Below are positions 28,321-36,152 of a stretch of DNA of 64,000 nucleotides, piece after piece. The notes beneath the pieces are model-generated. The model did not search any database. It was not told the origin of the DNA and saw only the letters and a program-made list of their open reading frames with translations. The stretch is taken from NCBI RefSeq assembly GCF_001704155.1, contig NZ_CP016294.1:3593501-3657500 (forward strand), given 5' to 3'. How positions within the stretch are numbered: position 1 is the stretch's first letter; the number at the start of each line of letters is the position of its first letter. Source of the DNA: Stenotrophomonas rhizophila. GTDB taxonomy: Bacteria > Pseudomonadota > Gammaproteobacteria > Xanthomonadales > Xanthomonadaceae. A program made the position numbers and the translations under genes.

Positions 28321-28741
28321 TCGTCGTACCTATTCGCCGAGGCCGAGAGGACAATTTAATTGAATTCACGCCCCCTTCCTCAAGCGCAGGATCTGGCAGA
28401 TCCTTCCCTGCAAGCAGGCAGGCGATCTCGGCACCAGATGCAGCCTCAATCAGCACCAAGCTCCCTTTCTCCAGAGCCAACGTGGCGGCCGCCAAATCCA
28501 AATCCAGCATTCTGCATGCGCGTCTTACCCCGAATTCGGCCGAGAGCGCATGGTAAACATGAACATCGGCGATCACGTTTTGCAGGCTGAACCGCTCTAC
28601 ACACAAGCGTTTTACTTCTGAAAACTCCATTACGTACGATTTCAAGGTCTGCGTATCCAGCAACCTCAGTACGAATGCATTCCGCCCGGATGTATGTATC
28701 GAAGTGATCTCAAAGTCATGGATATCCATCTTCATTTTCAT
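28301..28741 (-). CDS. Hypothetical protein, possible immunity protein
   Basis: A 146-residue, mainly cytosolic-looking acidic protein without signal peptide. It has no family I recognise. Its start overlaps the stop of a toxin-tail-like frame (TGATG at 28739-28743) and its end overlaps the lipoprotein start, so three small frames are coupled like a cassette. A gene placed immediately after a toxin C-terminus is typically the immunity gene, so that role is suggested by position only. The start is placed at the ATG at 28741 among three closely spaced ATGs. Confidence 0.6.
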   Translation of the reverse strand: MKMKMDIHDFEITSIHTSGRNAFVLRLLDTQTLKSYVMEFSEVKRLCVERFSLQNVIADVHVYHALSAEFGVRRACRMLDLDLAAATLALEKGSLVLIEAASGAEIACLLAGKDLPDPALEEGGVNSIKLSSRPRRIGTTNGRKFA

Positions 28742-28965
28742 CACTTTTTGGGCCAATCACTCACAGGCACTCCCGGCTGCCGCTCTCCTCCAATCCATTC
28801 GTGTACGTGATGATTTCCCGGTCCATGATCATGACCACGATCGACATCGAACTTCGGAGCCCCATCGTCTCCATAGTATCTCGGCTGTAGGCAAGACGGG
28901 AAAGTGTGACCGCTCTCACTCAATGGTGTGACTGGCGCTTGTTCTGCCGCGATTTTCGGCTTGTC
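28741..28965 (-). pseudogene. Severed C-terminal end of a polymorphic (Rhs-like) toxin
   Basis: An open frame without a proper ATG (stop TAA at 28966-28968 upstream, a TTG at 28923 as the only internal alternative) encodes APVTPLSESGHTF, then a segment rich in histidine and aspartate (VDRGHDHGPGNHHVHEW) and ends IGGERQPGVPVSDWPKK. Short H/D-rich ends of this kind, with a G-x-P-V-x-W-P tail, occur at the very C-terminus of Rhs-type proteins in Xanthomonadaceae. No Rhs core, delivery domain or PAAR is nearby, so this would be an orphan remnant. Assignment is inference from pattern. Confidence 0.4.
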
Positions 28966-29058
28966 TTACAGGCTTACGCGGGGATTTCTTACAAGACGAT
29001 AGGCGCAGCGACAGTGGCGGTGATGGAGGCGGTGTCGCTTTCGGTGCAGTCAGAGAGA

Positions 29059-29084
29059 GTACCGACCAACGGTCGGTACCTACC
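29059..29084 (-). repeat. SMAG/REP element
   Basis: Palindrome gtaccgaccaacggtcggtac followed by ctacc, i.e. a GTAG head on the minus strand, in the 175-bp stretch between the toxin remnant and exbD. Confidence 0.8.
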
Positions 29085-29140
29085 AGCGTAGTTGTTGGTG
29101 ACGCGGAAGCGGCCCACCGTTCGGCGGGCCGCTCGTTCTG

Positions 29141-29548
29141 CTACGGGTTCACGAACGCGATCTTTTCCATGTGCGCGTTGTTGGCCGCGGCCAGCACTTT
29201 GGCCATCACGTCGTACTCGGCGTTGGGGTCGGTGGCGATGCGCAGTTCGGGAACGTTACCGGTGTTGGCCTGTGCGGCGTCCTGCATGCGCTGCTGCAGC
29301 GAGCTGACCGCAACCATCTGGCCGTTCCAGCTGACCTGGTTGCTGGCGTCCACCCGCAGTTCGATCGGCGGTGGCGGTGCGGTGGGCGGTACCACGGTGG
29401 TGGGTTGCGGCAGGTTGACCGGGATGGGCATGGACACCATCGGGGCGGTCACGATGAAGATGATCAACAGCACCAGCATTACATCCACCAACGGGGTGAC
29501 GTTGATGTCGGCCAGTGGTCCGGAATTGCCTGCTGCACTGAATGCCAT
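29141..29548 (-). CDS. ExbD/TolR family biopolymer transport protein
   Basis: ExbD-type protein of 135 residues: short cytoplasmic N-terminus, one membrane helix at about residues 20-38 with the conserved Asp ([17 protein letters not shown]), a proline-rich stretch ([13 protein letters not shown]) and a small periplasmic domain. It forms a proton channel with ExbB that powers TonB-type receptors. No exbB or tonB is adjacent, so it is an orphan copy, perhaps partnering a main ExbB encoded elsewhere. Confidence 0.9.
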   Translation of the reverse strand: MAFSAAGNSGPLADINVTPLVDVMLVLLIIFIVTAPMVSMPIPVNLPQPTTVVPPTAPPPPIELRVDASNQVSWNGQMVAVSSLQQRMQDAAQANTGNVPELRIATDPNAEYDVMAKVLAAANNAHMEKIAFVNP

Positions 29549-29578
29549 GGTGTGGGTCCTTGTTGTTGGTTTTCCTGC

Positions 29579-29603
29579 GGGCCGGCCAACGGCCGGCGCT
29601 ACC
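29579..29603 (-). repeat. SMAG/REP element
   Basis: Minus-strand-oriented palindrome gccggccaacggccggcgctacc in the 204-bp gap between divergent exbD and slt genes. Confidence 0.78.
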
Positions 29604-29752
29604 GTTTCGTTTCAGTCTCCTGCAGTCGTTGGGGCTGGCGGCTTTGACATTACGCCCGTGCGTTACGCCTGTTCAGGGGGGCGACGGGTGCCGTTCATCA
29701 TTGAGTTGGCTTGCCCTCACCGGCTTTCACCCTTGCCCGCTATCCTTTCGGC

Positions 29753-31732
29753 ATGAACCGACTCCCCCTCCTGATCCTCAGTTCCGCCACCCTGCTCGCC
29801 TGCACGGGCGTGGGCGCCGATGCCGGTGCCCAGAGCCTGGACGCCCAGCGCGCGCAGATGAAGGCGGCCATCGAGAATGCCGAACGCGGCCAGTTCGATC
29901 CCGGCCAGGCGGCGGGGCTGGCAAAGCACCCGCTGTATGGCTGGCTGGAGTACGCCAACCTGCGCCGCAACATCGATACGGTCACCACTGCCCAGGCCCA
30001 GGACTTTCTCAAGCGCTACAACGGCCAGGCCGTGGCCAGCAGCTTCCGCAGCGTGTGGTTGCCGGCGGTAGCCCGGCGCCAGGACTGGCCCACCCTGCTG
30101 GCGAACTGGGCGCCCACCGAGAATGTCGGCCTGCGCTGCGCCCAGCTCAATGCGCGCCAAGCCACCGGAAAGGCCGATGCGCAGTGGGTCAGTGAGGCGC
30201 AGGCGATCTGGCGCAGCACCGGCAAGTCCCTGCCTGATGCCTGCGATCCCGTGTTTGCGGCGCTGGATGCCAAGGGCGGAATGAGCGCGGAGCTGCGCTG
30301 GGAGCGCATCGATGCCGCGGCCGACGCGCAGGAGCCGGCGGTAATGCGCAGTGCCGCCCGCGGGCTGCCGGCCGCCGACCTGGCGCTGGCCAACACCTAT
30401 GCCGCGTTCGTGGACAAGCCCAATGCCAGTGCGCTGAACTGGCCGCGCAACGAACGCAGCCGGCGCATCGCCACCGATGGCCTGGCCAAGCTGGCCAAGG
30501 CCGACCCGGACGCGACCGAGCAGCAGCTGCCGCAGTACGCCAACGCGCTGCAGCTGAGCGCCGCCCAGCAGGCGGATGTGAAGTACCAGATCGCGCTATG
30601 GACGGTGGCGTCCTATGGGCCCGATTCCGCACGCCGGCTCAATGCCGTGCCGGATTCGGCCTATGACGAGCGCCTGCACGAGTGGCGGGCACGCGAGGCG
30701 ATGTCGCGCGGCGACTGGCCGGCCACGCTGGCGGCGATCCGCAAGATGGAGCCGAAGCAGCGCAGCGACTCGCGCTGGCGCTATTTCGAGGCGCGCATGC
30801 TGGACAAGACGGGCAAGCGCAACGAGGCAGTGCCGCTGTACCGCGAAGCGGCGCGCGCGGCCACCTTCCATGGTTTCCTGGCCGCCGACCAGCTGGGCCA
30901 GAGCACCTACACGCTGTGCCCGGTGGAACCCAAGGACAGTGCGCAGGCACAGGCCACGGTGGCACGCGACCCGGCGATCGTACGCGCGATGGAACTGTTC
31001 AGGATCGAGCGTTCGGGCTGGGCGGTGGCCGAGTGGAACGATGCCCTCACCCGCTTCGACACCACGCAGCGCCGTATTGCGGTGGAAGTGGCGCGCGACA
31101 ACGGCTGGTTCGACCGCGCGGTGTTCTCGCTGGGCAAGACCCCGGAAGAGCAGCGCCTGTACAGCCTGCGCTTCCCGCTGCACCACGATGATGCGATCCG
31201 CCGTGAGTCGGCGCGCAATGCGATCGACCCGGCCTGGGTGGCCGCCGAGATCCGCGCCGAGAGCATCTTCAACCCGAAGGCCCGCTCGCCGGCCAATGCG
31301 ATGGGGCTGATGCAGGTGCTGCCGGCCACCGGCGCGAGCGTGGCCAAGACCATCGGCCTGACCAACTATGGCGGTGCGGCCAGCCTGTATGACGCCGACA
31401 CCAACATCGCCATCGGCACTGCCTACCTGCGCCAGCTGATGAACAAGTACGAAGGCCTGCCCTATGTGACCATCGCCGCGTACAACGCCGGACCGACCCC
31501 GACCGCGCGCTGGCAGTCGCAGCGGCCGGGCTTCGATCCGGATATCTGGATCGAGACCATCAGCTACAAGGAAACCCGCGAGTACGTTGCACGCATTCTT
31601 GCGTTCAGCGTGATCTACGACTGGCGTCTGAACGGCGACGCGCTGCCGGTCACCGACCGCATGAACGGGCGGCTGCAGGCGAAGCGGAAGGCGTTCGCCT
31701 GCCCAACCGACGCAGACAAGGGCGGCGATTGA
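29753..31732 (+). CDS. slt: Soluble lytic murein transglycosylase
   Basis: Periplasmic lytic transglycosylase of 659 residues, in the size range of Slt70. It has a signal sequence with a lipobox-like LLACTG (Cys about 19), a long alpha-helical superhelix of about 450 residues and a C-terminal lysozyme-like SLT domain. The catalytic Glu is in AEIRAESIFNPKARSPANA, followed by MGLMQVLPATG and AAYNAGPTPTARW. It cuts peptidoglycan to give 1,6-anhydromuropeptides. The start at 29753 is preferred over the upstream one because it gives the signal sequence. Followed 63 bp later by cca. Confidence 0.93.
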   Translation: MNRLPLLILSSATLLACTGVGADAGAQSLDAQRAQMKAAIENAERGQFDPGQAAGLAKHPLYGWLEYANLRRNIDTVTTAQAQDFLKRYNGQAVASSFRSVWLPAVARRQDWPTLLANWAPTENVGLRCAQLNARQATGKADAQWVSEAQAIWRSTGKSLPDACDPVFAALDAKGGMSAELRWERIDAAADAQEPAVMRSAARGLPAADLALANTYAAFVDKPNASALNWPRNERSRRIATDGLAKLAKADPDATEQQLPQYANALQLSAAQQADVKYQIALWTVASYGPDSARRLNAVPDSAYDERLHEWRAREAMSRGDWPATLAAIRKMEPKQRSDSRWRYFEARMLDKTGKRNEAVPLYREAARAATFHGFLAADQLGQSTYTLCPVEPKDSAQAQATVARDPAIVRAMELFRIERSGWAVAEWNDALTRFDTTQRRIAVEVARDNGWFDRAVFSLGKTPEEQRLYSLRFPLHHDDAIRRESARNAIDPAWVAAEIRAESIFNPKARSPANAMGLMQVLPATGASVAKTIGLTNYGGAASLYDADTNIAIGTAYLRQLMNKYEGLPYVTIAAYNAGPTPTARWQSQRPGFDPDIWIETISYKETREYVARILAFSVIYDWRLNGDALPVTDRMNGRLQAKRKAFACPTDADKGGD

Positions 31733-31795
31733 TCCGCGGTAGCGCCGAGGTTCTGCGGGGGATCGGCGCCAGGCCGGTCGTGGCATGATTCCCCC

Positions 31796-33019
31796 ATGAA
31801 GATCTATCTCGTTGGCGGCGCGGTTCGCGACCGCCTGCTCGACCGCCCGCCTGGCGACCGCGACTGGGTCGTCGTGGGCGCTACCCAGCCGGAAATGGAA
31901 GCGCTGGGGTACAAGGCCGTGGGCAAGGATTTCCCGGTGTTCCTGCACCCGGATACGGGCGAGGAATACGCGCTGGCGCGGACCGAGCGCAAGTCCGGCC
32001 GCGGCTACCGGGGCTTCGTCGTCGATGCCGATCCCTCGGTGACGCTGGAAGAAGACCTGCTGCGGCGGGATTTCACCATCAACGCCATTGCCTGCGATGA
32101 GGCCAGCGGCGAACTGGTGGACCCGTACGGCGGCGTGCGCGACATTGAACAGCGCGTGCTGCGGCATGTGGGCCCCGCCTTCGTGGAAGATCCACTGCGG
32201 GTGCTGCGTGCGGCGCGTTTCATGGCGCGCTTTGCACCGCTGGGCTTTACCGTGGCGCCGGAAACGATGCAGCTGATGCGGCAGATCGCCGACAGCGGCG
32301 AGCTGGATGCGTTGGTGCCCGAACGGGTCTGGCAGGAACTGCGCCGCGTGCTCGGTTCGGCGCAACCGTCGGCCTTCCTGCGCACGCTGCACGATGCCAA
32401 TGCGCTGGGGGCGGTGTTGCCCGAACTGGAAGCGCTGTACGGGGTGCCGCAGCGCGCCGAGTACCACCCGGAGGTGGATACGGGCGTGCACCAGGAAATG
32501 GTCAGCGATATCGCCGCGCAGCTGGCGCCGGGCGATGACCTGGCGGGGTTCGCCGCGCTTACCCACGACCTGGGCAAAGCACTGACTCCGCAGGCGGAAT
32601 GGCCGCGCCATGTGATGCATGAGCAGCGCGGGCTGGAACCGCTGCGTGCGCTGTGTGATCGCCTGAAAGTGCCGCTGGATCATCGTCAGCTGGCCGAGGC
32701 GGTGTGCCGCGACCATCTCAACGTGCACCGCATCGACGAATTGCGCGATGGCACGGTGCTGGAGCTGCTGGGCCGTTGCGATGGGTTCCGGCGGCCGGAA
32801 CGGATCGCCAGGATCGCGGTGTGCTGCGAGGCGGATGCGCGTGGCCGCCTCGGCTTCGAGGATCGGCCGTACCCGCAGGGTGAAACACTCAAGCGGCTGC
32901 ACCAAGCGGCACTGTCAGTACAGGCCCGCGATCTGGATCTAGCGCACCTGAAAGGCCCGGCGGTAGGCGAAGCCCTGGCCCAGGCGCGCATCAAAGCAAT
33001 TGCCGCAGCCCGTCGTTGA
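31796..33019 (+). CDS. cca: Multifunctional CCA tRNA nucleotidyltransferase
   Basis: Adds or repairs the 3'-CCA of tRNAs. Class II nucleotidyltransferase head with [20 protein letters not shown] and the DxD motif, [11 protein letters not shown], and a C-terminal HD domain ([23 protein letters not shown]) which in gammaproteobacterial enzymes gives 2',3'-cyclic phosphodiesterase and phosphatase activities. Length 407 residues is normal for the HD-bearing type. Ends 2 bp before the convergent aldolase-lactonase gene. Confidence 0.96.
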   Translation: MKIYLVGGAVRDRLLDRPPGDRDWVVVGATQPEMEALGYKAVGKDFPVFLHPDTGEEYALARTERKSGRGYRGFVVDADPSVTLEEDLLRRDFTINAIACDEASGELVDPYGGVRDIEQRVLRHVGPAFVEDPLRVLRAARFMARFAPLGFTVAPETMQLMRQIADSGELDALVPERVWQELRRVLGSAQPSAFLRTLHDANALGAVLPELEALYGVPQRAEYHPEVDTGVHQEMVSDIAAQLAPGDDLAGFAALTHDLGKALTPQAEWPRHVMHEQRGLEPLRALCDRLKVPLDHRQLAEAVCRDHLNVHRIDELRDGTVLELLGRCDGFRRPERIARIAVCCEADARGRLGFEDRPYPQGETLKRLHQAALSVQARDLDLAHLKGPAVGEALAQARIKAIAAARR

Positions 33020-33021
33020 TC

Positions 33022-34470
33022 CTACGGATGCACCACGAACAGGCCGCCTGCTCCGGGTGAGCGGGCGAGGTCTGCGTCGGACAGGCGCGCCCGCGCGGTG
33101 GTGATGAAGAGGCGTCCGTCGTCGCCGAATGCCAGGCTGCCCACGTGCGCGGCCGGTACCGGAATCGAGCGCAGGACCGCGCCGTTGGGTGCGAGTTCCA
33201 CTACCGCATGCCCGCCCCACATCGCCACCCATAGATGACCATCGGGCCCCATCGTCATGCCGTCGGGTTTGCCGGGCACGCCGAGGAAGTCGGTCACCAC
33301 GCGCGGTTCGCCCAGGGTGCCGGCGTGGATATCGGCCGCATAGGCCAGCAGCGTGCGCGCCAGCGTATCAATCACGAACAGCGTGCTTTCGTCTGCGGAG
33401 AAGGCCATGCCGTTGGCCACGCCCAGCCCCTCCGCCACGCGATGCGCGGGCAACTCGACACTGCCTGCATGGAACAGCGCGCCCCGGCCGGACAACAGGC
33501 CGCGATGCATGGAACCGCCCCACAGCCCGCCCAGGCTGTCCACCACCATATCGTTGAGCCGGCACCCCGCACCAACATCGATCTCCGGGCCGGCGGTGAT
33601 GCTTCCGTCCGCCACCAGCCGCAGGAAGTGCGTCTCTCCATTGCCGACCAGCCCGGACCCCACCTGCCCCAACGCCCATACCGGTTCGGTCAACGCCACG
33701 CGCGTGCACGCCGCTCCATCCCACCGCAGCAGGCACGGCACGGTCGGGTCGACCCAGCACAAGGTGCCGTCCGCATCGAAGAGGGGCGACTCGCCTACCG
33801 TCGCCTGCGCGGCATGCACCAGCGTGGCCACCGGTGCGGCGGGCGCCTGCAAGGCCTGGATCCACGCCGCAGCGCGCTGGCCAACGTCATCGGCGGCGCG
33901 GCCAGGACGGTACAGATCGGTGCCCACACCGAAGGCGCGAACGCCTGCTTCGCGGTATGCACCGATGTCGCCCACGCTTGCGCCCCCCACGGCGATCAGG
34001 CTCACGCCGGCTGGCAACACCGCCGACAACGCCGACAACTGCGGTCGCGCGCCATGGGCCGGGAACGCCTTGAGATGGCGGGCGCCGGCGGCGATGGCGG
34101 CGAACGCTTCGGTCGCGGTGACGAACCCCGGCAAAGGGATCATGCCCTTCGCCACCGCGGCAGCGATCACCGCCGGATCGGTATTGGGCGACACGCAGAA
34201 TACGCAGCCGATGGAGGCGAGCTGCTCGACGGCATCGGTGTTCACCACCGTGCCGGCACCGATCAGCATGCGCCCTTCAAAATGCGCAACCAGCGCGGCG
34301 ATGGTGGTGAACGGGTCCGGCGAATTGAGCGGCACCTCCGCCAACCGCACGCCAGCGGCGTACAGCGCCTCCACCACGGCAATCGCGTCGTCGCCGCTCA
34401 GCCCGCGCAGGATCGCGATCAGGCCGGTCTCGGTCAGTGCACGGTCGAACGCTGCATCATGCGCACTCAT
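33022..34470 (-). CDS. Fused KDPGal aldolase and SMP-30/lactonase-type hydrolase
   Basis: One 482-residue protein with two enzymes. Residues 1-205 are a 2-dehydro-3-deoxy-6-phosphogalactonate aldolase (DgoA): IAILRGLSGDDAIAVVEALY, the Glu in LAEVPLNSP, and the Schiff-base Lys in ARHLKAFPAHG. Residues about 225-482 are an SMP-30/gluconolactonase beta-propeller: HAAQATVGESPLFDADG, CRLNDMVVDSLGGLWGGSMH, and KPDGMTMGPDGHLWVAMWGG, with the metal-binding Glu, Asn and Asp positions present. The pair would carry out lactone hydrolysis and the final aldol cleavage of a De Ley-Doudoroff pathway. The start ATG at 34470 overlaps the dgoK stop. Last gene of its operon. No stop or frameshift separates the domains. 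Confidence 0.9.
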   Translation of the reverse strand: MSAHDAAFDRALTETGLIAILRGLSGDDAIAVVEALYAAGVRLAEVPLNSPDPFTTIAALVAHFEGRMLIGAGTVVNTDAVEQLASIGCVFCVSPNTDPAVIAAAVAKGMIPLPGFVTATEAFAAIAAGARHLKAFPAHGARPQLSALSAVLPAGVSLIAVGGASVGDIGAYREAGVRAFGVGTDLYRPGRAADDVGQRAAAWIQALQAPAAPVATLVHAAQATVGESPLFDADGTLCWVDPTVPCLLRWDGAACTRVALTEPVWALGQVGSGLVGNGETHFLRLVADGSITAGPEIDVGAGCRLNDMVVDSLGGLWGGSMHRGLLSGRGALFHAGSVELPAHRVAEGLGVANGMAFSADESTLFVIDTLARTLLAYAADIHAGTLGEPRVVTDFLGVPGKPDGMTMGPDGHLWVAMWGGHAVVELAPNGAVLRSIPVPAAHVGSLAFGDDGRLFITTARARLSDADLARSPGAGGLFVVHP

Positions 34471-35387
34471 GCCACCGCTCCCGCTGCCTGGTGCAACGCC
34501 AGGAAACCGCGCGTTGATGCCTGCTGTGAGGCAATCGCACGGCCGGAGCCCCCCAGCTCCTGCAGTGCGCGCGCATACAGCGCGCACACCGGCGCGGCGC
34601 CGATCAGCGGCACCTCGTTCAATGCGTCTGGCCAATAACGGCGGACATCGGCAAGCTCCGCGCCGATCAGCAGGCCGCGCAGGTAGGAAGCTCCCTCGCG
34701 CCGGGCGAGGTCGCTGCGGATCACCCGCGCCCGCGCGCCGAACAGCAGGGTGGCCAATCCTGCACCGCCCTGCGCGGTCCGCACGCCGTCGATGAACGCC
34801 TCGCCGTCTTCGGCCGGACCGTCAACAACCGACGCCAGCAATCCGGCTGCGGTGAGCCGGTCGAAGATCTCGCCCGACATCGCGGTCATGAACTCCACCA
34901 CCACACCCTGTTCCAGCCGCACCCATTTGCTGTGGGTGCCGGGCAAGGCCACCAGTCCAGTGGCGGGAATCGTGCCGAGCGCGACCATCCCCAGCAGCTC
35001 GGTTTCCTCCCCGCGCATGATGTCCGGCGCGCCGTCGCCGCGCCGGCAGGCCAGCCCCGGAACGATGGCCACCCCATGCGTACCGATCCGCACCTCATGC
35101 AGGTGCCCGGCGATGGCGTGCGGGGATGCCGGGCATTCCACGTATCCCGCATCACTCCAGCCGATGTTCGAGCCGATCATGCCGCTGGCATAGATCCGCG
35201 AGGCATGCGGCCACGCGGTTGCCACGTCCTCCAGCAGCGCCTGCATCTGCGACCGCTCCAGCCCGGCAATGCCGCGCGGCTGTTCGATCGTCGCGCTGAC
35301 CGTGCCGTCGGCGTCGATCCGGTAAGCGCGGAAGTTGGTGCTGCCCCAGTTGATGCCGATGATGTAGTTCGTGTCCTGCCCCCTCAT
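34467..35387 (-). CDS. dgoK: 2-dehydro-3-deoxygalactonokinase
   Basis: DgoK family kinase of 306 residues that phosphorylates 2-keto-3-deoxygalactonate. The N-terminus GINWGSTNFRAYRID is the ATP-binding strand of the ASKHA-like fold; GMIGSNIGWSDAGYVECP and LPGTHSKWVRLEQG are family segments. It overlaps the downstream aldolase and the upstream SDR by 4 bp each, so all three are translationally coupled. Cytosolic. Confidence 0.94.
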   Translation of the reverse strand: MRGQDTNYIIGINWGSTNFRAYRIDADGTVSATIEQPRGIAGLERSQMQALLEDVATAWPHASRIYASGMIGSNIGWSDAGYVECPASPHAIAGHLHEVRIGTHGVAIVPGLACRRGDGAPDIMRGEETELLGMVALGTIPATGLVALPGTHSKWVRLEQGVVVEFMTAMSGEIFDRLTAAGLLASVVDGPAEDGEAFIDGVRTAQGGAGLATLLFGARARVIRSDLARREGASYLRGLLIGAELADVRRYWPDALNEVPLIGAAPVCALYARALQELGGSGRAIASQQASTRGFLALHQAAGAVA

Positions 35388-36121
35388 CGCCGGGTCACTC
35401 CTGCACCACCATCCAGCGCAAACACCGAACCGGTAATCCAGCCACTGCGCGGCGAGGCCAGGAACAGGGCGAGCTCGGCGGCGTCTTCAGGTGTACCCAG
35501 GCGACCCAGCGGATGTCGTTGCTCGTTGCTGCGCCGTGCGGCGGCGGGGTCGGCTGCGCGCGCGAACGAGGCCTGCAGCATCGGCGTATCCACCGATGCC
35601 GGGGCGATGGTGTTGACCCGGATGTTGTCCGGGGCCAACTCCAGCGCGGCGGTGCGTGCCATTTCCTCCAGCGCGGCCTTGGACGCGGCATAGGCCGCCA
35701 GCCCCGGCGTGGCGAAACGCGCGTTGATCGACGACACCAGCACGATGCTGCCACCCCGCCCGCGCATGTCCGGCACCAGCTCGCGCATCACCCGCAGCGC
35801 ACCGAGCACGTTGACCGAGTACACGTCCAGCCAAAGGTCGTCGGTGCTGTCGAGCGTACTGCCCGGCGGACAGATGCCGGCGCAGTGCACCAGCGCATCA
35901 AAGGGCCCCAGCGCAGCGCGCAAGTCGGCAATGGAAGCACTGACCGCGTCCGGCGAGCGCAGGTCGGCCACCGCCGTGGCATTGGCCCCGCTCGATATGC
36001 CCTGGTCCAGCGCCGCCACCCGGGCGCCATCGGCGCGCAGCCGCGTTACCACTGCCGCGCCGATTCCGCTGGCCGCACCGGTCACCAGCACCGTGCGCCC
36101 CTGCATTCCCGCCTCGCTCAT
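35384..36121 (-). CDS. SDR family sugar dehydrogenase (candidate)
   Basis: Classical SDR of 245 residues with TGAASGIG at residues 15-22, the NAG-equivalent HCAGICPPG, catalytic Ser in VLVSSINARF, and Tyr-Lys in YAASKAALEE. Its position between a TonB receptor and dgoK suggests it oxidises the free sugar (e.g. D-galactose or L-fucose/D-arabinose-type) to the lactone, the first step of the route; specificity is inferred from context. Starts 31 bp after the receptor stop. Confidence 0.85.
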   Translation of the reverse strand: MSEAGMQGRTVLVTGAASGIGAAVVTRLRADGARVAALDQGISSGANATAVADLRSPDAVSASIADLRAALGPFDALVHCAGICPPGSTLDSTDDLWLDVYSVNVLGALRVMRELVPDMRGRGGSIVLVSSINARFATPGLAAYAASKAALEEMARTAALELAPDNIRVNTIAPASVDTPMLQASFARAADPAAARRSNEQRHPLGRLGTPEDAAELALFLASPRSGWITGSVFALDGGAGVTRR

Positions 36122-36152
36122 GCCCTGTCCTTCCTTTCCAGAGGAACCATGC

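Noticed and set aside
30596-32905. A 769-codon open frame opposite slt and cca
   Set aside because: Composition is that of an antisense shadow; both sense genes have unmistakable motifs.
33235-34638. A 467-codon plus-strand frame opposite the aldolase-lactonase fusion
   Set aside because: Histidine/arginine/glutamine-rich shadow; all catalytic motifs are on the minus strand.
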